From the NCBI RefSeq assembly GCF_003627035.1, contig NZ_CP032626.1:1225212-1289211 (forward strand): a stretch of 64,000 nt of DNA. Reading direction: 5' to 3'. This document shows, piece by piece, positions 1 to 9,083 of this stretch (position 1 is its first letter; each line of letters begins with the position of its first letter). The notes under the pieces were generated by a model. That model had not been told where the DNA came from, ran no database searches, and saw only the letters and a list, made by a program, of their open reading frames with translations. Position numbers and translations under genes: made by a program. The stretch comes from Apilactobacillus bombintestini. Its GTDB lineage: Bacteria; Bacillota; Bacilli; Lactobacillales; Lactobacillaceae.

Positions 1-234
1 TTTAAACAATACGATGCTAGGTAAACCCATTATTTTGTATTGTTTAGCAATCTCTTCGTTGTGATCTACATTCATCTTACCGAAATGAATATGGTCACCG
101 AATTCGGCTTCCATAGCTTCCATTACCGGATCCATAATCTTACATGGACCACACCATGGTGCCCAAAAATCAATTACAGTAATGGGATTATCAGTTTCTT
201 GTTTTAAATTATCCGGGGTAATAACGGTTGCCAT
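1..234 (-). CDS. trxA: Thioredoxin (C-terminus cut by the window edge)
   Basis: This is a cytoplasmic thiol-disulfide oxidoreductase that passes electrons from thioredoxin reductase to protein disulfides. About 78 residues are visible, starting MATVITPDN. The canonical active site WCGPC has its cysteines at residues 28 and 31, and the cis-proline region (GLPS) lies near residues 71-74. The last roughly 25-30 residues lie beyond base 1. The start is the ATG at 234, one gene spacing (2 nt) after the TerC stop, so the two are probably co-transcribed. Confidence 0.95.
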   Translation of the reverse strand, partial: MATVITPDNLKQETDNPITVIDFWAPWCGPCKIMDPVMEAMEAEFGDHIHFGKMNVDHNEEIAKQYKIMGLPSIVLFK

Positions 235-236
235 GA

Positions 237-977
237 TTAACGTCCTTTCTTAACTACGCGAATATAGTGAATAGCAAAAGTAACCAAAAATGCTACTAAT
301 ACAATCAATCCAAAATGAATAGGTGAGATTTCTATATCGATAGCGGGAATCGACAAAATTAATTTTAATGCAATTACAGCTATTAAGAAGTAAGCCATAG
401 CTTTTAACTCTGGCACCTTCTTCATAATCAACATAATTACTTCCGCAATGCCCCGCATACATAAAATGCCAATTACACCACCTAAAAATACAATAACTGG
501 ATTAGTAGAAATAGCTAATGCAGCTAACACTGAATCTATGGAAAATACAATATCCATAAATTCAATTTGCCCCACTGTTAACCAAAAATGTTTTCTATTA
601 TCAGTTTGCGATTGTTTAAATATAGTCTTTTTGGGTTTATCTTTGTGTGCAAAATGTTTATAAACTAAATAAAATAAATACAAACCACCAACAATTTTAA
701 TTTCCCAGAAATGAATTAGATATACGCCTAAACCAATAATAATAAAGCGGAAAATATAAGAACCCCAAAGTCCATAGAATAATGATTCTTCTTGTTGACG
801 TTTAGTAGGTAATGTTTGGGCTTGGGTTGCCAATACCACCGCATTATCCACAGAAAGTAAGCATTCGATTAATACTAAAGATAGAATAATCACCCAGGCA
901 TCCTCGGAAAATAACACATGATGCCAATTGCTTAAATCCAAAAACGGACCATACAACTTATTTAATAATGAAACCAC
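237..977 (-). CDS. TerC-family integral membrane protein
   Basis: This 246-aa protein has about seven hydrophobic segments. It carries the two TerC-family signatures with membrane-embedded acidic residues: LSVDNAVV near residues 41-48 and DIVFSIDSVLAALA near 140-153. TerC/YkoY-type proteins are linked to metal handling, often exoenzyme metallation or manganese export; the substrate cannot be read from the sequence. The start is a GTG at 977, chosen because a GAGGAG ribosome site sits 7 nt upstream. It is followed 2 nt later by trxA. Confidence 0.88.
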   Translation of the reverse strand: MVSLLNKLYGPFLDLSNWHHVLFSEDAWVIILSLVLIECLLSVDNAVVLATQAQTLPTKRQQEESLFYGLWGSYIFRFIIIGLGVYLIHFWEIKIVGGLYLFYLVYKHFAHKDKPKKTIFKQSQTDNRKHFWLTVGQIEFMDIVFSIDSVLAALAISTNPVIVFLGGVIGILCMRGIAEVIMLIMKKVPELKAMAYFLIAVIALKLILSIPAIDIEISPIHFGLIVLVAFLVTFAIHYIRVVKKGR

Positions 978-1059
978 CTAAAGTCTCCTCTACTATTTTA
1001 TTTTTAATTTATTTACATATATTATATAAAAATCCACACCTGAAAAATAGTAATTTTAG

Positions 1060-1731
1060 TTATTTTATAGCTTGCTTATCATATTTTTGTAGATTGTATT
1101 GTTTTATTAAATTAATTAATGATTTTGCATAGTTAGGATCAGTAGCGTAATGATTTTTTTGTAATAAGTTAGCTTGTTCTTCAAAGCTAGTAATGTTTCT
1201 CTTCTTAATGAAGTTTAATGCAGTTACACGGTCGTGGTTAGCAACGGCAGTGTATACATCGGGGTATTTTCTAAATTGTGCAGGGATTGAAATCTTCTTT
1301 TGGTCACCTTCACGAACTACCTTAACACCCTTCTTAACTGGAGTATCTTTACTTACATATTCATCAGTGTAATAACTAATGGATTGACCTTTGTAGTCAC
1401 CCTTTACACCGAAGATATTATTAGCCTTTTGATATAGCTTGGATTGTCCCCAGTTAGATTCTTGAATAGCTTGAGCAATTACAATACTTGGTAAAACCGT
1501 ACCTTGTTTTTGATAAACTTCAATAGCAGGCTTAGCAATTTTTTCCGCAAATTCATGACGTTTTTGTGCATCAGCATTTTGCGCGTCTAAAATGCGTTGT
1601 TGATCTTGTTTAGTAATTTCATTTTGACGCATAGAAGAATGGATTTGTTTTACTCCCCATCCTGCAATAATTAAAACGATAATTACAATTACGGCTACTA
1701 CAACTTTCTTACTATTATTAGTATGTTTCAT
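1060..1731 (-). CDS. Membrane-anchored N-acetylglucosaminidase-type peptidoglycan hydrolase (GH73)
   Basis: This 223-aa protein has one N-terminal membrane anchor (about residues 9-27), then a charged linker rich in Gln/Asp (38-60), then a GH73/FlgJ-like glucosaminidase domain. The domain shows the catalytic-glutamate region AQAIQESNWGQS (Glu91) and the family pattern NNIFGVKG. It lacks cell-wall-binding repeats, so it should act on peptidoglycan close to the membrane. Its ATG overlaps the stop of the MerR gene by one base, so the two are translationally coupled. The coupling to a MerR regulator is unusual. Confidence 0.88.
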   Translation of the reverse strand: MKHTNNSKKVVVAVIVIIVLIIAGWGVKQIHSSMRQNEITKQDQQRILDAQNADAQKRHEFAEKIAKPAIEVYQKQGTVLPSIVIAQAIQESNWGQSKLYQKANNIFGVKGDYKGQSISYYTDEYVSKDTPVKKGVKVVREGDQKKISIPAQFRKYPDVYTAVANHDRVTALNFIKKRNITSFEEQANLLQKNHYATDPNYAKSLINLIKQYNLQKYDKQAIK

Positions 1732-2183
1732 TATCTATCTTCCTCTTTATTTTTTATTACTCGATATTTTACTTCATCATTTTTATCAATAAATCCATAT
1801 AATATAGAGGTTTTTTCGTCATCAAAATAGCCTAAATTAATGGCCGGTTGATTTTCAATCATTTCTATATCTTGAAAAGCATACATAACAAAGCGACGTA
1901 AATAAGCCATATTACTCATATTTGTTTGCGTTATTTCATTTGCTCTCACTAAAGTAAAGCCCTTATCTAAGTAATATTTAATTAGACTTACTCGGGTAAA
2001 ATTTTCCATGTTAAATACTCGAGAACTACCTTTTTCATCACGAATGGACTCAATATACCCCTTTTTTTCCCAATATCTAAGCTGACGTGTAGATACATTG
2101 AGCATTTTGCTAACCTCTCCGATTCGAAAAATTAGCTTATTAAGGTCCATTTTATCTGGAAAAAGCTTCTTTAAACCTAACAT
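1731..2183 (-). CDS. MerR-family transcriptional regulator
   Basis: This regulator of about 150 aa has an N-terminal winged HTH (FRIGEVSKMLNVSTRQLRYW) followed by a helix with the usual KGFTL element, and a short C-terminal region without an obvious metal-binding cysteine set. An ATG at 2201 is possible. The one at 2183 is preferred because AAAAGGGG lies just upstream of it, while the upstream ATG has no ribosome site. The gene is directly coupled to the glucosaminidase gene, which suggests it controls cell-wall turnover. The signal it senses is unknown. Confidence 0.82.
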   Translation of the reverse strand: MLGLKKLFPDKMDLNKLIFRIGEVSKMLNVSTRQLRYWEKKGYIESIRDEKGSSRVFNMENFTRVSLIKYYLDKGFTLVRANEITQTNMSNMAYLRRFVMYAFQDIEMIENQPAINLGYFDDEKTSILYGFIDKNDEVKYRVIKNKEEDR

Positions 2184-2332
2184 GTAGCTACCCCTTTTCA
2201 TTATGCGTCTGTTATTAAATTTATCATAAATTAAGTAGCATTTCAGCTTTTCTCATTATATTTATATAATATAAACGCAAATTATTAAAAAAACATAAGA
2301 TTGTACAAGATTTAATAGTTTTGCAATTGCTT

Positions 2333-2372
2333 TGTTACAATTTTGCAACATTTCTTCGCTATGATGTATATA
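2333..2372 (+). promoter_or_regulatory. Promoter with WalR-like direct repeat
   Basis: A TTGCAA element (2343-2348) stands 18 bp before TATATA (2367-2372). Overlapping the -35 is TGTTAC-N5-TGCAAC (2333-2349), one mismatch from the WalR consensus of two TGTWAH half-sites spaced by 5 bp. The downstream gene is an NlpC/P60 wall hydrolase, a typical WalKR target. This is inference from motif and context. Confidence 0.4.
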
Positions 2373-2409
2373 AATTAAGAGAAGAGAAAAAAGAGAGGAT
2401 TTTTTAGAG

Positions 2410-2880
2410 ATGAAGAAAAGTTTTACAAAATTAACTGTTGCATTTGCTACTTTAGTAGCACTACTATTTGTGGGAGTAATGAGCAATAACCACAATAACG
2501 TTTCACATGCTGAAAGTCGTGCTCAATTTTCACGAGTATACCGTGTTGCTAAATCAAAATTAGGTTCTCCATACGTTTACGGTGCTGCTGGTGCCAACGC
2601 ATTTGATTGCTCAGGTTTCACTAGTTACATTTACCGTAACTCACTAGGTGTTAACTTACCAAGAACTGCTCAACAACAATTCCATTCAACTAGAAGAGTT
2701 GCTCGTCGTCACTTACGCAAAGGTGACCTAGTATTTATCGGTTCATCTAGACGTAATATCTACCATGTAGGTATGTTCATTGGTCGTGGTAAAATGATTG
2801 ATGCTCAAAACCGTGGTGTTATCCGTGAACGTGTACATGCTCCTTGGTGGCATGTGGTTGCTTACGGCCGTGTAGCTTAA
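2410..2880 (+). CDS. Secreted NlpC/P60 peptidoglycan endopeptidase
   Basis: This 156-aa protein has an N-terminal signal peptide (KK, hydrophobic core, cleavage near SHAES at about residue 34) and a single NlpC/P60 domain. The catalytic cysteine is Cys67 in FDCSGF and the catalytic histidine is His119 in YHVGMF. The family cleaves D-Glu-meso-diaminopimelate or D-Glu-Lys stem-peptide bonds. The mature domain is rich in Arg and His, which may help it stick to the anionic wall without a separate binding domain. The gene stands alone, with an AGAGAGG ribosome site and its own terminator. Confidence 0.9.
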   Translation: MKKSFTKLTVAFATLVALLFVGVMSNNHNNVSHAESRAQFSRVYRVAKSKLGSPYVYGAAGANAFDCSGFTSYIYRNSLGVNLPRTAQQQFHSTRRVARRHLRKGDLVFIGSSRRNIYHVGMFIGRGKMIDAQNRGVIRERVHAPWWHVVAYGRVA

Positions 2881-2905
2881 TAACAATCTCTAAAATCCTG
2901 AATAT

Positions 2906-2940
2906 AAAAAAACCTCAATGATTAATCATTGAGGTTTTTA
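2906..2940. terminator. Bidirectional intrinsic terminator
   Basis: A stem of AACCTCAATGAT/ATCATTGAGGTT is flanked by A-rich and T-rich tracts. It ends the NlpC/P60 gene on the plus strand and can end transcription arriving from the opposite side. Confidence 0.9.
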
Positions 2941-2998
2941 TTTGTCTTATGTAATAAAAAAGACATTAATACTAATCGTACTAATATCTCGTAATTAA

Positions 2999-3664
2999 TT
3001 ATTGAATGTTGTAGCCGGTAACTTCAGCATCGTTATCGGTAATTTCTAACTTAGTTAAGCTTCCATTAGCGGGACGTTCTGTAACATCGTACTTACCTTT
3101 TCCGAAGCGTTCTACTAAACTCAATACTGCGTTACCGTGACTAATTAGTAACACGTTATCGCCATCATGAATATTTTTATCTGAACGAATAAAATCTAAT
3201 CCCTTATTCCATCTAGTCCAGTATTCTTCGTTATCTTCTGCCATATGGAAAGGATCAGCTTCTTTTAAATAATCCTTGGCTTTACCAATTGAATACTTAT
3301 TTACGATATCTTTGAAGGTAGGTAGACCATGAGGTGCCCCTGCTACATACCAAGTTTGTGGCATGTCATTTCCCTCATAATATCCATAGAATTCTTCTCG
3401 TAATAAAGGAGAGGTTAAGGGTTGATCCACTGAACCGGCTTTATTAGCATCTAGGATAATTTGGGCAGTGTGCATAGCACGAGTAGTATCACTACAAAAT
3501 GCTGCGCTAAATTTAATATTTGCTAACTTTTTTGCAGTGTCTTTTGCCCCTTCAATTCCTTTTTCGGTTAAAGGTGAATTACTCCATCCTTGTAAACGAT
3601 TGAAAATATTAAAATAAGTTTGTCCATGTCTTACCACATATAGATTAAATTTGATAATCGTCAT
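2999..3664 (-). CDS. Histidine phosphatase (phosphoglycerate-mutase-like)
   Basis: This 221-aa protein of the histidine phosphatase superfamily has the phosphohistidine motif VVRHGQT (RHG at residues 12-14) and the second catalytic histidine in LLISHGNAV. The region between them fits broad-specificity phosphatases rather than the cofactor-dependent glycolytic mutase. The substrate is unknown. The gene has its own AAGGAG ribosome site upstream and appears to be monocistronic. Confidence 0.88.
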   Translation of the reverse strand: MTIIKFNLYVVRHGQTYFNIFNRLQGWSNSPLTEKGIEGAKDTAKKLANIKFSAAFCSDTTRAMHTAQIILDANKAGSVDQPLTSPLLREEFYGYYEGNDMPQTWYVAGAPHGLPTFKDIVNKYSIGKAKDYLKEADPFHMAEDNEEYWTRWNKGLDFIRSDKNIHDGDNVLLISHGNAVLSLVERFGKGKYDVTERPANGSLTKLEITDNDAEVTGYNIQ

Positions 3665-3726
3665 CTCCTTAATTAAGCTGGTATTAATACCATATCACTA
3701 TGAAAAAAAGTTAGACAATATTTTGC

Positions 3727-3987
3727 CTAACTTAATTCTGCATTATAATATTTAGATGCAATTTTATGATAACGTAATTGATCTAAGGTTTTGTAAATAA
3801 TCATTTGTAATTCATGTAGTTTAATGACTGTATAGGAACTTAACTGAACTAAAATCAGCATTTCCGCACGATGAATGACCTCCTGATTCTTAGTTAATGC
3901 TAATAAATCACTGCGGACCATTTCTGGTGCGAATTTAATCATTTTGCCATTATTTAATTGTATATCTAATTTAGGTTTACTTAGCAT
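3727..3987 (-). CDS. Hypothetical protein, 86 aa
   Basis: I do not recognise this small protein. It is mixed alpha/beta with no membrane segment and no cysteines. The ATG at 3987 (MLSKPKLD) is preferred over the one at 3996, because AAAGG abuts the upstream ATG but sits 8 nt from the internal one. It is convergent with nothing and lies between the phosphatase gene and the divergent LTA synthase gene. Confidence 0.6.
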   Translation of the reverse strand: MLSKPKLDIQLNNGKMIKFAPEMVRSDLLALTKNQEVIHRAEMLILVQLSSYTVIKLHELQMIIYKTLDQLRYHKIASKYYNAELS

Positions 3988-4177
3988 CGTGCGCATCCTT
4001 TCTTTAATTTACTAATATATTTTACAACTTTTTCAAAAAAACGCAACTATATATAGTGATACACTAAAATTAAATAGCAACATATTGTGTTAATTGTTTT
4101 TTAGTTAATAAAAACATGCCTTTTTAGCTCGTGTCTGTTAATATTAAAGAAGAATTATATCAAAGGAGCACTTAATT

Positions 4178-6277
4178 TTGAAAGCGATAAATTATATTCG
4201 CGCTAAAATTTCTACTAGATACGGATTTTTCTTCCTATTAGTAGCTTTATTTTGGCTAAAAACTATCTATGCATATTTCACCGACTTTTCACTTGGTTTG
4301 GCCAATCCCTTCGAATACTTTGTAGCATTCTTTAATCCGATTGCCACCACCGTGTTGTTATTCGGTCTAGCTATGTATATTAAATCGAGTCGATTATTTT
4401 ATCCCATCATCTTATTAATTGATGGTTTAAATACTTTGTTACTATATTTAAACGTTATTTATTATCGTGAGTTCACCGACTTTATGACCGTCAGCACTAT
4501 GACTGGTTATTCTAAGGTTAATCAAGGTCTTAGCGGTTCCTCTTTAGCATTAACTATGCCTCATGATGTGTTCTACTGGTTAGATATCGTTTTAATCTTA
4601 ATTTTATTATTGGTTCGTTTTATTCGTATTGATAATAAAAAAGTGGGCTTTAAAGCTGCTTTCACTTTAACATCTGTCGCTATTCTAATCTTTTTAGCTG
4701 ACCTATCTTTTGGTGAAATGGCTCGTCCACAATTATTAACTAGAACTTTTGATCGTACTTACATCGTTAAATACTTAGGTTTAGATACTTTTACCGCTTA
4801 TGACGGTATTAAACAACAACATAATAATGACTTACGAGCTATGGCTACTAAGTCGGAAATGAATGATGTTTTAAAATACGTTCATAAACATTATGCCGCT
4901 CCTAATGATAAATTGTTTGGCACGGAAAAAGGCAAAAACGTTATCGTTATTCACTTGGAAAGTTTCCAACAATTCTTAATTGATAAGAAAGTCAACGGAA
5001 AGGAAGTTACTCCATTTTTAAATAGTCTCTACCATAGTAAGTCTACTTACTCCTTTAGTAACTTCTTTCACCAAGTAGGTCAAGGTAAGACTTCTGATGC
5101 TGAAAACATGCTGGAAACTAGTACGTTTGGACTACCTCAGGGTTCTTTATTTACCCAATTTGGTAGTGATAATGTCTTTCAAGCTGCTCCATCCATTCTA
5201 AAACAAAGACAAAACTATACTAGTGCCGTTTTCCACGGAAATGTAGCTAGTTTTTGGAATCGTAACAATGTATACAAAAACATTGGTTACCAATACTTCT
5301 TCGATGCTAGTTACTATAACACCGCTGGCAGTAACTCCATGGGTTATGGTCTAAAGGATAAATTATTATTTAAAGATTCTGTAAAATATCTTGAAAGATT
5401 ACAACAACCTTTCTATGTTAAATACATTACTTTAACTAACCATTTCCCATATACTATTGATAGTCAAGATTCTAACTTCAAGACTTCTAATACTGGTGAC
5501 AGCAAGGTAGATAACTACTTCAAGACTGCTCATTATCTAGATCAATCATTACGTGAGTTCTACAACTACTTACAGGCTTCCGGTCTATTAAAGAAGTCCA
5601 TTATCATGCTATATGGTGACCACTACGGAATTTCTAATTCCGAAAACGTCAACCTAGCTAAAGAATTAGGTAAGAATCCAGATGATTGGAACGACTTCGA
5701 TAATGCACAATTGCAACGAGTTCCATTAATGTTTAACATCCCCGGTATGAAACATGGTTACATCGATAAAACATATGGTGGAGAAATCGATGTTTTACCT
5801 ACCCTACTTCACTTACTAGGTATTAATACTAATAAATATGTACAATTTGGAACCGACTTATTCTCCAAGGATCATGATACTGTCGTAGCCTTTAGAAATC
5901 GCGATTGGGTAAGCACAAAATACACTTCCGTCGGCGGAACTATTTATAGTAATCGTACTGGTAAAGTAATTCATCCTAGCCCTCATCAACGTCGTATTTT
6001 CAACGAGATGCAAGCTAAGGTAAATACCGAATTATCTTACTCTGATGAGTTAAACGAACAAAACTTGCTTCGTTTCTACACGCCTAGCGGTTTCACTCCG
6101 GTAAACCCACAAGAGTATGACTACCAAAACGGTTTCCAAAAAGAATTAGCTAAAGAAACTGAACTAGGTAATAAATCTAATAGTTTATTCGATAAAAAGA
6201 ACCAAAAAACTACACAAGGTCTTTACCATACCGATGCTCCTGAAGTGAATAACAAAACTATTAAAAAAACTAAATAG
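4178..6277 (+). CDS. ltaS: Lipoteichoic acid synthase-like sulfatase-family transferase
   Basis: This 699-aa polytopic enzyme has about five N-terminal membrane segments (residues 15-175) and a large extracellular sulfatase-fold domain. Metal and nucleophile sites are visible: Glu261 in IHLESFQ, the catalytic threonine Thr305 in GQGKTSDAE, and DHYG in the C-terminal half. LtaS polymerises glycerol-phosphate from phosphatidylglycerol onto the lipid anchor. The start is a TTG at 4178 with AAAGGAG 9 nt upstream. The C-terminal roughly 60 residues are hydrophilic and Lys/Asn-rich, somewhat longer than typical LtaS. A paralogue such as an LTA primase is a less likely alternative. Confidence 0.9.
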   Translation: MKAINYIRAKISTRYGFFFLLVALFWLKTIYAYFTDFSLGLANPFEYFVAFFNPIATTVLLFGLAMYIKSSRLFYPIILLIDGLNTLLLYLNVIYYREFTDFMTVSTMTGYSKVNQGLSGSSLALTMPHDVFYWLDIVLILILLLVRFIRIDNKKVGFKAAFTLTSVAILIFLADLSFGEMARPQLLTRTFDRTYIVKYLGLDTFTAYDGIKQQHNNDLRAMATKSEMNDVLKYVHKHYAAPNDKLFGTEKGKNVIVIHLESFQQFLIDKKVNGKEVTPFLNSLYHSKSTYSFSNFFHQVGQGKTSDAENMLETSTFGLPQGSLFTQFGSDNVFQAAPSILKQRQNYTSAVFHGNVASFWNRNNVYKNIGYQYFFDASYYNTAGSNSMGYGLKDKLLFKDSVKYLERLQQPFYVKYITLTNHFPYTIDSQDSNFKTSNTGDSKVDNYFKTAHYLDQSLREFYNYLQASGLLKKSIIMLYGDHYGISNSENVNLAKELGKNPDDWNDFDNAQLQRVPLMFNIPGMKHGYIDKTYGGEIDVLPTLLHLLGINTNKYVQFGTDLFSKDHDTVVAFRNRDWVSTKYTSVGGTIYSNRTGKVIHPSPHQRRIFNEMQAKVNTELSYSDELNEQNLLRFYTPSGFTPVNPQEYDYQNGFQKELAKETELGNKSNSLFDKKNQKTTQGLYHTDAPEVNNKTIKKTK

Positions 6278-6280
6278 TTA

Positions 6281-6312
6281 AAAAGATAGTCAACTTATGG
6301 CTATCTTTTTTA
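6281..6312 (+). terminator. Intrinsic terminator after ltaS
   Basis: AAAAGATAG and CTATCTTTT form the stem around an 11-nt loop, followed by a T run. Confidence 0.85.
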
Positions 6313-6369
6313 TTTGCTAATTTTTTTGCAACGGGTAAAATGTATAATATTAATTAATAAACGAAACGA

Positions 6370-7140
6370 GTGAAACAAATGCGATCTTTTAAAAATCCGC
6401 ACGTAGAATTAATCTATGATATTTTCATTGTCTTTATAGCAATATTTTCAGTTGCTTTAGTCGGGTTAGATTACCTACATGTAATCAATATTTATCACGG
6501 CGGTCTAGCACTTGCTTATTACAGCATTTGGATTTTTTATATTATCGACTATATCGTAGGTCTAGCACTTGCTAAGAATCATAAAAGATTTTTACTAGAA
6601 ACCTCCTTAGATTTAATTTCGCTAATCCCTGCCCATCCCATTTTTGTAGTATTTCGACTTTATCGAGTAATTCGTATTATTCGTTACTACAATCTATTTT
6701 GGAAATTCGGCTGGGACGGTAGATTTACCGGCGGACTACACCGTTTTATCTACGATACTGGTTTTATCTATTTATTTTCCATTAGTATCGTTATTCTAAT
6801 CTTTAGTGCGTTAATTTATTCGCATTTTGAGCAACATAATCTATCCACTTCATTATGGTGGGCCATTACCACTGCTACTACGGTAGGTTACGGAGATATT
6901 TCTCCGCAAACCGTGGGTGGTAAATTAATCGCCGGTTTTCTAATGTTTGGTGGAATTGGTTTTATTGGTTTGTTAACTTCCACGATTACCGATTTCTTCA
7001 CTCATGGAGAAAACGATGCCACTGACGATAAAATTGATAAATTAACCGAACAAATTGAACTTTTAACTAAAGAAGTTCATTCTCTACAAAAAGAAGTCCA
7101 CAAAAAAAGCACCCCGAAAAAGGGTGCCAAAAAGAAATAA
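6370..7140 (+). CDS. Voltage-gated-type potassium channel subunit
   Basis: This 256-aa protein has six predicted membrane segments. The S4-like segment (FRLYRVIRIIRYY, residues 95-107) has arginines at about every third position, and the pore loop carries the K+ selectivity filter TVGYGD (171-176). The C-terminus (about 215-245) is a predicted coiled coil ending in a Lys-rich tail, with no RCK/TrkA-N domain, so gating is probably by voltage rather than ligand. A GTG at 6370 or an ATG at 6379 could start it; neither has a strong ribosome site. A TATAAT at 6343-6348 predicts a very short leader. Confidence 0.88.
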   Translation: MKQMRSFKNPHVELIYDIFIVFIAIFSVALVGLDYLHVINIYHGGLALAYYSIWIFYIIDYIVGLALAKNHKRFLLETSLDLISLIPAHPIFVVFRLYRVIRIIRYYNLFWKFGWDGRFTGGLHRFIYDTGFIYLFSISIVILIFSALIYSHFEQHNLSTSLWWAITTATTVGYGDISPQTVGGKLIAGFLMFGGIGFIGLLTSTITDFFTHGENDATDDKIDKLTEQIELLTKEVHSLQKEVHKKSTPKKGAKKK

Positions 7141-8130
7141 TTAAGATAGTTGGGTACTGTGAATAGGTGCGTGGTTATCTGGATACAAGTCATTCATAAT
7201 GGCGTTAATTACAATAGGTACTTCACCGAAACCAGTAGCAATGATTGTTTGTTTACCATCATATTTAGCTTGATCACCTACTGCATATACATTATGCATG
7301 TTAGTTTCTAAAGTAGGTCCTACCTTAGTAGCATGATGGTCTTCGTCTAAATCTAAATCCCAACCTTGCATATCTTTATTATTGGAAATGAATCCGTAAT
7401 TAACTAAGATTTTATCTACGTCTAAGTCGATGAACTCATCATCAGTACGCATTTTCTTAGCGTGTACACGAACTTGGTTATCATTAGCAACAGATAGTTT
7501 TTTAATCAAGTATGGAGTAACTAATTTTACAGAAGATTTCTTTAATAAATCTACCATATGTTCTAGTCCTCTAAATTCATTACGACGGTGTAATAGATAA
7601 ACTTGTTTAGCCACATCCTCTAGCATTAAAGCTTGGTCAATGGCAGAATCGCCACCTCCAGCAACTAGTACGTTTTTATCTTTGAAATCGTCCAAATTCT
7701 TGGCGGTGTAAACTAATTGGTCCCCTTCGAATTCATCAGTACCATCCGCATTTAATTTTCTAGGAGTAAAAGCACCATTTCCAACCGCAATAATGATAGA
7801 TTTAGTTTCAGTTATTTCTTGATTTGTGGTAATCTTAAAAAGGTGGTTTTCTTTTTCTACATTAATAACGGTTTGGTTTAATTTAATATCACCATCCATG
7901 TTATCTAATTGTTGATGTAGATTATCCACTAATTGTCTACCAGTTAGACGTGGATATGCTGGAATATCTAGTAAAGTTTTTTCTGGATATAAAGCATTAA
8001 CTTGTCCACCTAATTCAGATAGGCTTTCAATAATTTGAAATTTAGCATTACGGAGACCCGCATACATACCGGCAAACATACCGATAGGGCCACCTCCGAT
8101 AATAGTAATATCATAAATATTATTTGACAT
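7141..8130 (-). CDS. Ferredoxin/flavodoxin--NADP+ reductase, thioredoxin-reductase-like
   Basis: This 329-aa FAD/NADPH protein has an N-terminal FAD dinucleotide-binding motif (IIGGGPIGMFAG) and a central NADPH motif (VAGGGDSAID). It lacks the CxxC redox pair of true thioredoxin reductase, which places it with the YumC-type ferredoxin-NADP reductases. The start is the ATG at 8130 (MSNNIYD), preceded by AAAAGGAG. A longer reading upstream to 8346 is open but overlaps the divergent hydrolase gene and has no support. It supplies or drains reduced ferredoxin or flavodoxin. Confidence 0.9.
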   Translation of the reverse strand: MSNNIYDITIIGGGPIGMFAGMYAGLRNAKFQIIESLSELGGQVNALYPEKTLLDIPAYPRLTGRQLVDNLHQQLDNMDGDIKLNQTVINVEKENHLFKITTNQEITETKSIIIAVGNGAFTPRKLNADGTDEFEGDQLVYTAKNLDDFKDKNVLVAGGGDSAIDQALMLEDVAKQVYLLHRRNEFRGLEHMVDLLKKSSVKLVTPYLIKKLSVANDNQVRVHAKKMRTDDEFIDLDVDKILVNYGFISNNKDMQGWDLDLDEDHHATKVGPTLETNMHNVYAVGDQAKYDGKQTIIATGFGEVPIVINAIMNDLYPDNHAPIHSTQLS

Positions 8131-8209
8131 TTGTATAACTCCTTTTAATTTTGTGTTATTTAATATATTATGTATCTTATAATTATACTTTAGCAAAGGA
8201 AGAACAATT

Positions 8210-8995
8210 ATGCACACTAAACGCAGAAAAATTACCATTGGAATAGTTCTATTAATTGAGCTAATTGCCCTATTCACCACTACTGCTTGGATTTTTAGAG
8301 GTCGAGTTTTAAATAATGTCCACGTCGATAAAACTAGAACTGCCACTATTTTTATTCCAGGTTACGGTGGTAACGCAGTTTCTACCGACGACTTTATTAA
8401 TCAATTTAATGACCACGGTATTGCTAAACGTGCGCTTCGTATCCATATTTCTGCTCATGGTAAAGTTACTACCATGAAAAAATATGTACACAAAATTAAG
8501 AAAAACAATCCGTTAGTACAATTAATTTTTGAAAATAACACTGATCCAGATAAAGAAGCTGATCAAATGAAGAATGTAATGTCTTATTTATACAAGAAAT
8601 ACCACATTAAAAAGGTTAACTTCTTAGGTCATTCATCTGGTGGTGCTATTGCCTATGAATACATGGTAAAGCATCCTCATCAAAAGAATGCGCCTAAAGT
8701 TAACAAATTTGTAAGTATCGCTAATGATTATGATCCAAACGATAAACGAGTAAAGAACTTACCTCGTAATCTAAAGATTCTAAACATTGCTGGAGAAATT
8801 TATAACGTAGGTACTGACGGTGAAGAAGCTGTTGACATCGTTAAACCTATGGGTAAATTGGTCCGTCCATACGTTAAAGAATACAAATTCTTCTTATACC
8901 AAGCCGGTCCTATTTCTGCCGAACATTCTATGTTACACGAAAACCCAACTCTAGATAAAACTATCGCTGAATTCTTATTCAGAAACAAAGCGTAA
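8210..8995 (+). CDS. Membrane-anchored alpha/beta hydrolase (DUF915-like)
   Basis: This 261-aa protein has an N-terminal signal or anchor (about residues 8-27) and an alpha/beta hydrolase fold. The nucleophile elbow is GHSSGG, the oxyanion region is IPGYGGNA, and a late histidine lies in AEHSML. This pattern matches the extracellular DUF915 hydrolases common in lactobacilli. The substrate is unknown. It is divergent from the ferredoxin-NADP reductase gene with an 80-bp spacer; AAAGGAAG precedes the ATG. Confidence 0.85.
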   Translation: MHTKRRKITIGIVLLIELIALFTTTAWIFRGRVLNNVHVDKTRTATIFIPGYGGNAVSTDDFINQFNDHGIAKRALRIHISAHGKVTTMKKYVHKIKKNNPLVQLIFENNTDPDKEADQMKNVMSYLYKKYHIKKVNFLGHSSGGAIAYEYMVKHPHQKNAPKVNKFVSIANDYDPNDKRVKNLPRNLKILNIAGEIYNVGTDGEEAVDIVKPMGKLVRPYVKEYKFFLYQAGPISAEHSMLHENPTLDKTIAEFLFRNKA

Positions 8996-9000
8996 TTAAT

Positions 9001-9036
9001 AACTGCTAGATGATTAATATCGTCTAGCAGTTTTTT
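9001..9036 (+). terminator. Intrinsic terminator after the hydrolase
   Basis: AACTGCTAGA pairs with TCTAGCAGTT and is followed by T6. Confidence 0.85.
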
Positions 9037-9048
9037 ATATGCAAATTA

Positions 9049-9078
9049 AAAAGCTTTCGATAATATTCGAAAGCTTTT
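9049..9078 (-). terminator. Intrinsic terminator for guaC
   Basis: AAAAGCTTTCGA pairs with TCGAAAGCTTTT around a short loop, just past the guaC stop. Confidence 0.85.
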
Positions 9079-9083
9079 ATTTT

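Noticed and set aside
8131..8346. Upstream extension of the ferredoxin-NADP reductase
   Set aside because: The extension overlaps the divergent hydrolase gene. The ATG at 8130 with AAAAGGAG and the immediate FAD motif is the clear start.
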